NCBI GenBank assembly: GCA_021776115.1
Contig: JAJFGN010000015.1
Coordinates: 1-41,775 of the forward strand
DNA length: 41,775 nucleotides
Source of the DNA: Kiloniellaceae bacterium
GTDB lineage: Bacteria; Pseudomonadota; Alphaproteobacteria; Kiloniellales; J153
Reading direction: 5' to 3'
Shown here: positions 8,584-17,614 of the stretch, piece after piece
Numbering within the stretch: the first letter of the stretch is position 1
Layout of the letters: every line of letters begins with the position of its first letter
Notes under the pieces: model-generated
What the model was told of the DNA's origin: nothing
The model's database searches: none
Seen by the model: the letters and a program-made list of their open reading frames with translations, nothing else
Made by a program: the position numbers and the translations under genes

Positions 8584-9717
8584 ATGTCGAAGGTCACTCC
8601 CAAGAAAGAGGCCGGAGGGCCGGCAGTCTCGAAAGCCCTTATTGGCCTCTTCACGTTTCTCGCGGTCGTCATTGCGCCGTCGCCCTGCTTCGCGCAGGCA
8701 CCCGACCTCAGCATCGGCAATTACGAACTCGTCAGTCAGACGAGGGTTGGCCGGACCATCTTCGAATACACCTACCGCGCGGACCTCGCCAATAACGGCG
8801 CGGTCGACGTCCTGAGTGCGGCGGGCGCGCTCACCAGCGGTTCCCCGAACACGGTTGTCGTCGACGGGTCGCTCGGCTTCGGGGCCGTGGCCGCCGGCGC
8901 CACGGCCACAAGCAACGACACCTTTTCGTTCCGCCAGAACCGCCGGTATCCCTTTGACTGGGCGGACCTGGCCTGGGACATCGCGTTTGAGCCGGCGCCC
9001 CCGCCGACGATCGCCGTTCCGCGTGTGGTCGGGCTGCTTTTGGCGGATGCGGCGACGGCCATCGCCGACGCCGGCTTTAGCCTCGGCGTTGTCGAGGAGG
9101 CGCCACGCGCGACGGTGCCGACCGGGATCGTCATCGCACAAGATCCTTCGGCGGGCGCGCAAGAGCTTCCCGGCACCTTCATTGACATTGTGATGGTCGC
9201 GCCGCCGCCCTTGGACGAGAGCATTCCCGACAGCTTCGTCGGCGAATGGGAGCTCACGATCAATTATCTGAACGGAACGACCGGGCAACTGGAAAGCGTC
9301 CAGAAGGTCACCGATACGCTATGCCCGGGCGACCCCTTCGGACTGGCGCTGGTCGAGCAGATCGCCCTCGCCAACCCGGACGTCAGCGGCGCGGCCTGCA
9401 CGGGATCGGTGACGGCCGGCCACATGGAAGCCAACTGCTCGGCCAGCGGCACGGTGGCTTTGGTCTGCTCGCTGGATGTCACCATGGCGATCGGCCTGGG
9501 TCTGGACGGTGACAATCTGTCCGGTGCCGGGGAATGGACGGCATTGACGACCGGCGCCTGCGAAGAGATCCCGTTACCCGGTTCCGGTCAGAGCGTGGTT
9601 TTCACCGGCATCCGCCTGGATACGGTCCCGGGCGCGGCGTGCGCCTTGCCGGCATCGAGTTGGTTCCAGAAGTTCATGCGCCATCCGCTTATTCAGCTAC
9701 TGGATATCCTGCCATGA
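8584..9717 (+). CDS. Exported PASTA-domain protein of unknown function
   Basis: I do not recognise the whole protein. Starting at ATG 8584, which is preceded by GGGGGAGG, it has 377 residues. A signal peptide ends near CFAQA (about residue 38). Next comes a beta-rich domain containing FEYTYRADLANNG, then a proline stretch. A PASTA-like domain (about 142-205) starts VPRVVGLLLADAATAIADAG and contains IAQDPSAGAQ. The cysteine-bearing C-terminal beta domain begins GEWELTINYLNG. PASTA domains usually bind muropeptides on kinases or penicillin-binding proteins, but neither domain is fused here. It is followed closely by two more exported proteins on the same strand. Confidence 0.8.
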   Translation: MSKVTPKKEAGGPAVSKALIGLFTFLAVVIAPSPCFAQAPDLSIGNYELVSQTRVGRTIFEYTYRADLANNGAVDVLSAAGALTSGSPNTVVVDGSLGFGAVAAGATATSNDTFSFRQNRRYPFDWADLAWDIAFEPAPPPTIAVPRVVGLLLADAATAIADAGFSLGVVEEAPRATVPTGIVIAQDPSAGAQELPGTFIDIVMVAPPPLDESIPDSFVGEWELTINYLNGTTGQLESVQKVTDTLCPGDPFGLALVEQIALANPDVSGAACTGSVTAGHMEANCSASGTVALVCSLDVTMAIGLGLDGDNLSGAGEWTALTTGACEEIPLPGSGQSVVFTGIRLDTVPGAACALPASSWFQKFMRHPLIQLLDILP

Positions 9718-9742
9718 CCGTGGGGGTCCAAGGACGGGGGCC

Positions 9743-12298
9743 ATGCGCTCTAGGATGAAAGAGATGCACGAAACAAAGGAACCTGCGGCTGAGCCGAGAC
9801 CTTGGCGGACGAGTCGTATCTTGCTGCCGATTGTGCTGCTCTCAGTGCTGCTTGTTCAGGGCTGTTTCCCCCCCAAATTTTCTCCCTGTGACGACTTCAG
9901 CGTAACGGTGGGGGCAGGACAATGCGTCGAAGTCGAACAGCTTCGTGTTGATTTTGAAGGCAATATTATTCAAGGCGGCGATTGCGATATCGCTGAGGAT
10001 TGCTTTGTATATACTTGCCCTAACATCGGGCCGACTGGGCCGTTCCAGCCGCAGCCGCTTATCGTTGAGGGTGCTCCAGGAATCTATGCTCGGTCGGAAT
10101 GGACAGGTCCAGGCTTCGCGTTCAACGACTTCATCTGTGCCAGCGACAATTCTCCAAGATATGCCGATCCGGTGCCGCCGTCGGCCTACGAGAAGTCGTT
10201 TGTGGCCGTGAGCCAGCTGATTTTAAATCTCGTACGACATGTTGGACAGGGAACGGTTTTCGTTGAAACGCTGTTCGGAGTTTCCGCGACTGCTGATCCA
10301 TCCAACCTTCGGCTCGGCCAACCGACTCAACTCGAAGCCATCGTCGGTGCCGCCGTGGGCGCTGTAGCCTTTGAATGGAAGATCAAGGGCCAGGCCGTAA
10401 CCCTGGGGACCGAGAGAACCCTGGCCGTGTCCCCCACGACCGACACGGTCTACACCGTGACGGGTACCGATGCCGACGGCACCCAACAGACCGCCGAGGT
10501 CGGCGTCACCGTCATCGACTACTTCGTCACCGTGAGCGCGAATCCGGATACCATACTGCCGCGCCAGACATCGCAGCTCCTTGCCGATGTGACCGGCGGC
10601 ACGCCGCCGTATGACTATTCATGGGCGCCGGCGGACGGGCTCGCGCCGGGCGACGAGACGGCGCCGAATCCTGTCGTGGGCCCTTCGGCGGACACGACCT
10701 ACAGGGTCACGGTCACGGACAGCACCGCCGGCACGCCGCGGATAACCACAGGCGAGGTCACGGTCGTGGTCTCGCCGCCTCCCGACCTCCAGATCCGCAA
10801 GATTTCGCAACCGCAGAGCTTGAGGGTTGGGGACGCCTTTCGCTACAGCCTGACCGTCGAGAACCTGGGGACCGGTGGCGCCACCGGTGTCGTCGTAACC
10901 GATACGCTGCCCCCGCAGGTCAGGTTGGACGCGCTTCCCCTCGGTTGCAATGCGGTCGACAACACGGTCGTTTGCGGCCTCCCCGATCTGGGCCCGGGCG
11001 AACAAACGCGATTGCTCATCGATGCGACGGTTTTGTTGGGGGTTTCCGGACCGATCGTCAACACCGCCAGGGTTGAGAGCAACGAGGTAGACCTGGACCC
11101 GGCGAACAATGTCGCCAGCTTTAGCAGCAATGTCTGTCCGGCGGCCGGGGTGCCCTGTGCCGACCTCGAGATCACCAAGACCGGCGCTCCCGAGGTGGTG
11201 GGCATAGGAGAGACGGTGAGCTATGGACTCGGGGTCAGGAACCTCGGCCCCGACGATGCCACCGACGTGATCGTCACGGACCAGCTGGCCCCGGGTGCCA
11301 CCTTCGATCCCGGCAATTCTTCACTCGAATGCAGCGACTCGGGGGGCGGCCTTGTCACCTGCGATATCGCCGTCCTGCCGCGCCAATTTAAAAGCCTGAC
11401 CATCGCGGCCACCGTCAACCCCGGGGCGCCGGGGACGATTATCAACACCGCGCGCATTCAGGCCAACGAAACCGACCCCTTCCCGGCCAACAATGTCGCC
11501 ACCACCGGCACCGGGGTCGTCACCTCGGGAACAGCCGAGCTATCGATCGCCGGGATCGAGACTGTCGATGGGACGACAGGGGTTGACGTGGATGTGGTCG
11601 GGGTAGGAGACACAATTCAATTCGGGATCCAATACGAAAACAAGGGACCCGATGTCGCTCATGACGTGGTCATAACCGACATTCTCCCTCCGGGTTTCGG
11701 GTTTCTTCCAATCTTTTCCCCGGAGTGTACGGAGACGGACGGCACGGTCTCTTGCCCGCGCACCTTTGTAAATGCCGCCCCCGGCGTTATCCTTCGGCAG
11801 CTTTTCCGGGCGATCGTCACCACCGCCGCTCCGGATGGCACCTTGCTCAACACGGCCAGTATTCGGGCCGCCGAGACGGATCCCTTCCCGGTGACGAATG
11901 TCGCCACATCTCCTATTATCGTTTGCAAGACCCCCTGTGCCGATCTTCAGCTCACCAAGGACGTTTTTCTTCCGTCCGTGCCGGCCGGGGGGCAGCAACT
12001 CTATCAGTTCGGTATCGTCAACAACGGCCCCTTCGAGGCCACGGGTGTGACCCTGCTGGACACCCTGCCTCTCGATGTAACGTTTTTTAATGCCGGGGGG
12101 TGTACCGCGCTGGGGCGCGCGGTGACATGCGACCTTGGCACGATACCCGACGGCGGCTTTAGGGGCATTTCAATGACTGTTTTCGTCAATGCCGGCGCTT
12201 CCGGAACCATCGTCAACACCGGCACGCTCATCAGCGATGTCAGAGACCCGGTACTCGAAAACAACACGGACAGCGCGAGCATGGATGTCGTGCCTTGA
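9743..12298 (+). CDS. Large lipoprotein with four DUF11 repeats
   Basis: The 851-residue protein has a hydrophobic signal ending in VLLVQGC, with Cys41 as the probable lipidated residue. Residues 42-170 are cysteine-containing (C49, C61, C81, C87, C92 and one near 132) and encoded by visibly lower-GC DNA. Two Ig/PKD-like domains follow (about 180-345). Four DUF11-type repeats cover about 350-465, 475-590, 600-725 and 735-851. Each has the pattern DLxIxK, NxGPxxAxxVxxxDxLP, then a short NTAxI segment and a DPxxxNN ending. DUF11 repeats are found in large surface adhesins and S-layer-like proteins. A cell-surface structural or adhesive role is inferred. Starts at 9755 or 9764 are also possible. 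Confidence 0.85.
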   Translation: MRSRMKEMHETKEPAAEPRPWRTSRILLPIVLLSVLLVQGCFPPKFSPCDDFSVTVGAGQCVEVEQLRVDFEGNIIQGGDCDIAEDCFVYTCPNIGPTGPFQPQPLIVEGAPGIYARSEWTGPGFAFNDFICASDNSPRYADPVPPSAYEKSFVAVSQLILNLVRHVGQGTVFVETLFGVSATADPSNLRLGQPTQLEAIVGAAVGAVAFEWKIKGQAVTLGTERTLAVSPTTDTVYTVTGTDADGTQQTAEVGVTVIDYFVTVSANPDTILPRQTSQLLADVTGGTPPYDYSWAPADGLAPGDETAPNPVVGPSADTTYRVTVTDSTAGTPRITTGEVTVVVSPPPDLQIRKISQPQSLRVGDAFRYSLTVENLGTGGATGVVVTDTLPPQVRLDALPLGCNAVDNTVVCGLPDLGPGEQTRLLIDATVLLGVSGPIVNTARVESNEVDLDPANNVASFSSNVCPAAGVPCADLEITKTGAPEVVGIGETVSYGLGVRNLGPDDATDVIVTDQLAPGATFDPGNSSLECSDSGGGLVTCDIAVLPRQFKSLTIAATVNPGAPGTIINTARIQANETDPFPANNVATTGTGVVTSGTAELSIAGIETVDGTTGVDVDVVGVGDTIQFGIQYENKGPDVAHDVVITDILPPGFGFLPIFSPECTETDGTVSCPRTFVNAAPGVILRQLFRAIVTTAAPDGTLLNTASIRAAETDPFPVTNVATSPIIVCKTPCADLQLTKDVFLPSVPAGGQQLYQFGIVNNGPFEATGVTLLDTLPLDVTFFNAGGCTALGRAVTCDLGTIPDGGFRGISMTVFVNAGASGTIVNTGTLISDVRDPVLENNTDSASMDVVP

Positions 12299-12363
12299 GG
12301 CCGCGCTTATCCAGAACCAGGTTCCGGTAACCAGAACAAAAAGACACGAGGGAGATCGCATTC

Positions 12364-12903
12364 ATGAAGAGCATCTGGAGAGGGCTTGCCGGCCTCGCGG
12401 CCTTGGGCCTCGCGGCAGTCCCCGCGCACGCGACGATCATCGCCTTCGACGTTGCGAACGTCGTCGGCAATACCTTCGAATATACTTATACGGTCGAGAA
12501 CGACACGCTGAGTGCCGACATTGAAGAGTTCACGATCTTCTTTGACGTCAATTCATTCACGAATCTAACTTTATCCGGCGCGCCGGCGGGTTGGGACCCG
12601 ATTGTGATCCAGCCTGATCCGGGGTTGCCGGGCGATGGCTTCTACGATGCACTGGCCCTGGTCGCCGGTATCGCACCCGGCGGCTCGCTCGGCGGTTTCA
12701 GCGTGCGGGCCGATTTCCTGGGCGTCGGCATGCCGGGTGCGCAGCCGTTCGACATCGTCGATCCGTTCACCTTCGCCCTGCTTGATTCCGGCGTCACGGC
12801 GCGCAGCACCATCGTCGCCGTGCCCGAGCCGGCCAGCATCGGACTCATGACGCTCGGCCTTCTGGCCATGGCCGCCATCGCCAGGCGCCGGCGCAGGGTC
12901 TAG
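12364..12903 (+). CDS. PEP-CTERM sorting-domain protein
   Basis: The 179-residue protein has a signal peptide ending near VPAHA (residue 22) and a beta-rich middle that begins IIAFDVANVVGNTFEYTYTV. Its C-terminus is a textbook PEP-CTERM tail: VPEPASIGLMTLGLLAMAAI (about 153-172), followed by an arginine cluster. PEP-CTERM tails are recognised by exosortase (EpsH/XrtA) and go with extracellular polysaccharide. No exosortase is in this window, so it must be elsewhere if the protein is processed. The FEYTY motif also occurs in the PASTA protein two genes upstream. Only 65 bases separate it from the DUF11 lipoprotein, suggesting one exported-protein unit. Confidence 0.88.
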   Translation: MKSIWRGLAGLAALGLAAVPAHATIIAFDVANVVGNTFEYTYTVENDTLSADIEEFTIFFDVNSFTNLTLSGAPAGWDPIVIQPDPGLPGDGFYDALALVAGIAPGGSLGGFSVRADFLGVGMPGAQPFDIVDPFTFALLDSGVTARSTIVAVPEPASIGLMTLGLLAMAAIARRRRRV

Positions 12904-13118
12904 CCCGGCCGGAGGCGGGCGCCGACAAATCCGAATAACACGAGGCGAACCCGGTCTAACACGCCCGCCTTCGTGCCCATCACGGCAAGAGCACTTTCCA
13001 CAGCCTTCTAGTTGCACACCCCGCCGCGCACGCTAATCTCGACACCAGAGGAATGGCAGAGCAGGAGGCGAGGCCATGACAGTTTTCGGGGGTACGAGAC
13101 TCAGCCACGGAGCCGCCC

Positions 13119-13574
13119 GTGACCGGTGACGAGGGGGGCGACGACGACGTCGGCTACGGCAAGCCGCCCCGGCACACGCGCTTCGCGCCGGGCCAATCGG
13201 GCAATCCGGGGGGGCGGCCCCAGGGGCCGCGGAGCCTGGCGCACGATCTGCGCGAGGAAATGGAGGAGGCGGTCACGCTCACCGAGGGCGAGAGCGAGCG
13301 GACGCTGAGCAAGCAACGCTCGATCCTGCGCAGCCTCACGGCCAGGGCCGCCGGCGGCGACGCCCGCGCGACCGCCATGGTCCTCGACCTGGTGCAGCGG
13401 CTGTTCGGCGCCGGGGCGGAGCCGGAACCGGAGGGCGAGCCGGATTTTGAGGAGGACGAGGACCCCAGGGTATATCTGGCCGCGAGAATCGAGCAGATAA
13501 GCCAACGCCTCAGGGCTGACCGGCCGGACCTATTTATGGACGAGGACGAGCTTGAGCCGGAACCCGAAGCGTGA
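13119..13574 (+). CDS. DUF5681 domain protein
   Basis: The 151-residue protein begins with an acidic stretch and then RFAPGQSGNPGGRPQGPRS (about 23-41), the signature of DUF5681. Helices follow (HDLREEMEEAVTL), and the tail is strongly acidic (FEEDEDPR, DEDELEPEPEA). The domain is of unknown function and often sits in prophage-like or gene-transfer regions, but no phage genes are beside it here. The start is a GTG at 13119. A 17-codon ATG frame (13076-13129) with a better ribosome-binding site (GGAGGCGAGG) overlaps it and could couple translation. It has no operon partner. Confidence 0.7.
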   Translation: MTGDEGGDDDVGYGKPPRHTRFAPGQSGNPGGRPQGPRSLAHDLREEMEEAVTLTEGESERTLSKQRSILRSLTARAAGGDARATAMVLDLVQRLFGAGAEPEPEGEPDFEEDEDPRVYLAARIEQISQRLRADRPDLFMDEDELEPEPEA

Positions 13575-13618
13575 GCGGCGCGCGGGTGCGGGAAAAGAAG
13601 CCGCGGCGCGCAATGAAA

Positions 13619-13785
13619 CCCTCGCCCGGCGGGAGAGGGTTGCGCGGCGAAGCCGGGCCGGGTGAGGGGGCTTTCGACCGGCCGGGCTGGACGGGTGGAA
13701 TTGGGGCGCTCGGCAAGGCCCCCTCACCCTCCCATCGCTTGCGCGACGGGCCCCTCCCTCTCCCTCGCGGGGGAGAGGGAACGTG
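13619..13785. repeat. GC-rich REP-like inverted repeats
   Basis: Several short hairpin-forming pieces occur here. The segment 13619-13639 (CCCTCGCCCGGC, then GGGAGAGGG) recurs with one mismatch in 21 at 41528-41548. A second part, 13719-13785, carries CCCCCTCACCCTCCC and a CCCTCTCCCTCGC-GGGGGAGAGGG stem. Such CCCTC/GAGGG elements are common intergenic repeats in high-GC proteobacteria and may end transcription or be mobile REP relics. Confidence 0.65.
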
Positions 13786-13832
13786 TCGTGCCGCGCAGCG
13801 GCCGAGCGCAGCGCGTGAGCGGCATGCGGGCG

Positions 13833-13871
13833 TTTTTTTATTTCCCTGTTCTCAGGGAATAACAGGGAAAT
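13833..13871. repeat. TTCCCTGTT palindromic repeat, copy A
   Basis: A seven-T run is followed by an 11-bp perfect stem (13840-13850 with 13861-13871; arms ATTTCCCTGTT / AACAGGGAAAT) around the loop CTCAGGGAAT. The 37 bases 13833-13869 are identical to the reverse complement of 41248-41284. It lies just past the stop of the minus-strand hbd operon and could act as a transcription end for it. A role as a dispersed repeat is equally likely. Confidence 0.85.
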
Positions 13872-13907
13872 CGAATCGGCGCGATTTCGCAGGTGCGAGA
13901 TGGCCGC

Positions 13908-14816
13908 TTAACGGGTCGGGACCGGCTTGTCGCCCGAGTAGTCGTAGAAGCCGCGCCCGGCCTTGCGGCCGAGCCAGCCGGCCTCGACGTACTTCACCAG
14001 CAGCGGGCACGGCCGGTACTTGGTATCCGCCAAACCGTCGTAGAGGACCTGCATGACCGCGAGGCAGGTATCCAGGCCGATGAAGTCGGCCAGCTCCAGC
14101 GGCCCCATGGGGTGGTTGGCGCCCAGCCGCATCGCGGTATCGATCGACTCGACCGAGCCGACCCCCTCATAGAGCGTGTAAACCGCCTCGTTGATCATCG
14201 GCAGCAGGATGCGGTTGACGATGAAGGCGGGGAAATCCTCCGCCGTCGCCGGGGTCTTGTTGAGCTTGAGCGTGAGCTCGCGGATCGCCTTGAAGGTCGG
14301 CTCGTCGGTCGCGATGCCGCGAATCAACTCGACCAGCTTCATCAGCGGCACCGGGTTCATGAAGTGCATGCCCATGAAGCGCTCGGGCCGGTCGGTCACC
14401 GCCGCCAGGCGCGTGATCGAGATCGACGAGGTGTTGGAACAGATGATCGCCTCGGGCTTGAGCGCGGGACACAGGTCCTTGAAAATCTCGCGCTTGATCG
14501 CCTCGTTTTCGGTCGCGGATTCGATCACCATGTCGCAATCGCCGAGCTTGGCATAATCGGTCGCGGTGCGGATCCGCTTCAAGGCCGCGTCCTTGTCGGC
14601 GGCGACGATCTTGTCGTGGCTGATCTGCCGGTCCATGTTGTGCGCGATTCGGCCGAGCGATTTTTCGAGCTGCTCGGCGCTGACATCCACGAGTGTCACA
14701 TCCAGTCCGGCCAGGGCGCAGACATGCGCGATGCCGCTGCCCATCTGGCCGGCGCCGATGACGCCCACCGACTTGATGTCGAAAGTCTGGGGGTCGGCGT
14801 CCGATTGATTCGCCAT
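13908..14816 (-). CDS. hbd: 3-hydroxybutyryl-CoA dehydrogenase
   Basis: The 302-residue protein is the stand-alone form of 3-hydroxyacyl-CoA dehydrogenase, which interconverts 3-hydroxybutyryl-CoA and acetoacetyl-CoA with NAD(P). The Rossmann motif [15 protein letters not shown] is at about 18-32. The catalytic region [13 protein letters not shown], containing the active histidine, is near 140. A C-terminal helical domain ends in [13 protein letters not shown], as in the family. It is last in the minus-strand block after etfB-etfA. The gene pair ETF plus this dehydrogenase is widespread in alphaproteobacteria. Here it can feed crotonyl-CoA formation for the ccr/ecm/mcd cluster 6-12 kb away. 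Confidence 0.95.
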   Translation of the reverse strand: MANQSDADPQTFDIKSVGVIGAGQMGSGIAHVCALAGLDVTLVDVSAEQLEKSLGRIAHNMDRQISHDKIVAADKDAALKRIRTATDYAKLGDCDMVIESATENEAIKREIFKDLCPALKPEAIICSNTSSISITRLAAVTDRPERFMGMHFMNPVPLMKLVELIRGIATDEPTFKAIRELTLKLNKTPATAEDFPAFIVNRILLPMINEAVYTLYEGVGSVESIDTAMRLGANHPMGPLELADFIGLDTCLAVMQVLYDGLADTKYRPCPLLVKYVEAGWLGRKAGRGFYDYSGDKPVPTR

Positions 14817-14874
14817 AAGTTCCGCCTTGGTGTTGTTGTCGCGAGGGGCTGGTGAGCCCCAGGAAGTTCCGGCC

Positions 14875-15807
<933 letters not shown>

Positions 15808-16557
15808 TCAGATCACCTTCGCTTCGTTTTTCAGCTTGTCGACCAGCTCCGCGACGCTGGCGACCTTGACCCCGGCCTTGCGCGACGCCGGCTCGACCAC
15901 CTGCACCACGGTCAGGCGCGGGGTCACGTCCACGCCCAGGTCCTCCGGCGACAGGGTGTCGATCTGCTTCTTCTTGGCCTTCATGATGTTGGGCAGGGAG
16001 GCATAGCGCGGCTGGTTCAAGCGCAGGTCCACGGTCAGGACGCAGGGCATCTTGAGCGCCACCGTCTCCAGCCCGCCATCGACCTCGCGCGTGGCCTTGA
16101 GCACGCCGTCCTCGATCGCGATCTTGGAGACGAAGGTTCCCTGGGCCCAGCCCAGCAAGGCGGCCAGCATCTGGCCGGTCTGGTTGTTGTCGCCGTCGAT
16201 CGCCTGCTTGCCCAGGATCACCAGTTCCGCCGATTCCTTCTCGACCACCGCCTTGAGCAGCTTGGCGACGCCCAGGGGCTCCAGCGCGACATCGCTTTGG
16301 ATCACGATGCCCCGGTCGGCGCCCATGGCCAGGGCGGTGCGGATGGTCTCCTGCGACTGCGCGCCGCCGGCGGAAACCACGACGATTTCGCTGGCCGTGC
16401 CGGCCTCTTTCATCCGGACCGCTTCTTCGACCCCGATCTCGCAAAAGGGATTCATGGCCATCTTCACGTTGGTCAGCTCGACCCCGCTTTTGTCGGCCTT
16501 GACCCGGACCTTCACGTTCGCGTCGATGACGCGCTTAATGGGAACCAGAACCTTCAT
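15808..16557 (-). CDS. etfB: Electron transfer flavoprotein, beta subunit
   Basis: Starting at the ATG at 16557 ([20 protein letters not shown]), the protein has 249 residues, the normal length for ETF beta, which binds AMP and helps fold the heterodimer. The frame is open about 110 bases further upstream, but that part has no similarity to the family. The ETF-beta signature region is near residue 120-145 ([20 protein letters not shown]), and the recognition-loop area lies near KATREVDGG. It is the promoter-proximal ETF gene. About 200 bases separate it from the adenosyltransferase gene upstream. Confidence 0.97.
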   Translation of the reverse strand: MKVLVPIKRVIDANVKVRVKADKSGVELTNVKMAMNPFCEIGVEEAVRMKEAGTASEIVVVSAGGAQSQETIRTALAMGADRGIVIQSDVALEPLGVAKLLKAVVEKESAELVILGKQAIDGDNNQTGQMLAALLGWAQGTFVSKIAIEDGVLKATREVDGGLETVALKMPCVLTVDLRLNQPRYASLPNIMKAKKKQIDTLSPEDLGVDVTPRLTVVQVVEPASRKAGVKVASVAELVDKLKNEAKVI

Positions 16558-16761
16558 CGTACGCCTGCCGCCGTTTTTCGGTTTGGGTGGATGAGCACAA
16601 GCTTCCTTTACACGGCCATTGGGGCCGCCGCCGGCACTCCCCCCGAGGGATATTTCGCAGGTGCACAATAAGTGTTGGAAAACCCCTGTGTCAACGGAGC
16701 GTAATATTCGAAAATCACAGGTTTTCCGCCGAAAAGCAGGGCTTGTACCAGGGGCAGGGGT

Positions 16762-17325
16762 TTAGCCGTGCGCGCCCGGTTCCCAAAGCACGTCCTTGGC
16801 CCCGTCTTCGTTGGCGTGGCGGGCCAGAACGAAGAGCAGGTCGGACAAGCGGTTGATATAGCGGATCGCTTCGGGATTGGCCGCTTCGTGCTCGGCCAGC
16901 GCCGTCATGTCCCGCTCGGCCCGGCGCGAGATCGTGCGCGCCAGGTGCAGATATGCCGCCGCCGGGGTGCCGCCCGGCAGAACGAAGCTGTTCAGGGGCG
17001 CGAGCTTGGCGTTGATCGCGTCGATTTCCTGCTCCAGGCGCTGCGTCTGAGCCGCGCTCACGCGCAAGGCCGGGCCCTTCTCCTCGCCGGATTGGGGCCG
17101 GCACAAATCGGCGCCCAAATCGAAGAGGTCGTTTTGAACCCGGCCCAGCATCTCGTCCAGCGCGCCTTGGGTATGCAGGCGGGCCAGGCCGACAGCGGCG
17201 TTGGCCTCATCGACCGTGCCATAGGCGGCCACGCGGCCGTCATGCTTGGCGACCCGCGCGCCGTCGCCCAAGGAGGTCTGCCCCTTGTCGCCGCCCCGGG
17301 TGTAGATGCGGGTCAGCTTGACCAT
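16762..17325 (-). CDS. pduO: Cob(I)alamin adenosyltransferase, PduO type
   Basis: The 187-residue enzyme transfers the adenosyl group of ATP to cob(I)alamin. The N-terminal ATP-binding motif YTRGGDKGQTSLGDG is at about 8-22. It is followed by VAAYGTVDEANAAVGLA and the C-terminal motifs SRRAERD and YINRLSDLLFVLAR, all hallmarks of PduO/MMAB adenosyltransferases. The product, adenosylcobalamin, is required by ethylmalonyl-CoA mutase and similar mutases, such as the ecm gene in this window. It follows the HIG1-like gene by 20 bases and precedes etfB, an arrangement often conserved in alphaproteobacteria. Confidence 0.95.
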   Translation of the reverse strand: MVKLTRIYTRGGDKGQTSLGDGARVAKHDGRVAAYGTVDEANAAVGLARLHTQGALDEMLGRVQNDLFDLGADLCRPQSGEEKGPALRVSAAQTQRLEQEIDAINAKLAPLNSFVLPGGTPAAAYLHLARTISRRAERDMTALAEHEAANPEAIRYINRLSDLLFVLARHANEDGAKDVLWEPGAHG

Positions 17326-17345
17326 GGCCTGCCTGCCGCCCGCCC

Positions 17346-17543
17346 TCAGCCGCGCGCCAGAAACGCGGCGGCGATAGTCAACAGCACCGCGGTGCCCTGC
17401 AGCGCCACGCGCCAGCGCATGAGTTTATTGCCGTACTTGCGGTTGAACTCGCCGCCTTTGGCCATGCCGATGACGCCGGTGAAAAGGACAGCCAGCACCG
17501 AAAGCAGTGCAACGACGATCAAGACCGGAATGAAAGCGTTCAT
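17346..17543 (-). CDS. HIG1-domain / twin-transmembrane small protein
   Basis: The 65-residue protein has two membrane helices (about 4-26 and 44-63) joined by a short basic loop that contains GGEFNRKYGNKLMRWRVALQ. This fits the alphaproteobacterial twin-transmembrane/HIG1 family, relatives of mitochondrial factors that associate with respiratory complexes III and IV. The exact role in bacteria is not settled. It is first in the minus-strand block and only 20 bases ahead of the adenosyltransferase, so it is probably cotranscribed with it. Confidence 0.85.
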   Translation of the reverse strand: MNAFIPVLIVVALLSVLAVLFTGVIGMAKGGEFNRKYGNKLMRWRVALQGTAVLLTIAAAFLARG

Positions 17544-17614
17544 ACCAGGGATATAGCCCCCCTGGGGCGGCCGGACCAGAGGGATGTTGAGGAGAAGGCC
17601 GAGGTTTCGGGATT

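Larger units (their letters stand above)
13575..13907. other. Gene-free gap filled by repeats
   Basis: These 333 bases lie between the convergent DUF5681 and hbd genes. They hold the CCCTC/GAGGG repeats (13619-13785) and the TTCCCTGTT palindrome (13833-13871). I see no supportable coding sequence. Confidence 0.6.

Noticed and set aside
8070-9288. Long minus-strand frames opposite the thioredoxin and PASTA genes.
   Set aside because: They are Arg-rich with no conserved motif. The plus-strand genes have signal peptides and domains.
16558-16761. Possible cobalamin riboswitch near the adenosyltransferase.
   Set aside because: I looked for a B12-box-like sequence before etfB and the HIG1-pduO pair and saw none. 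The gap is also downstream of pduO.
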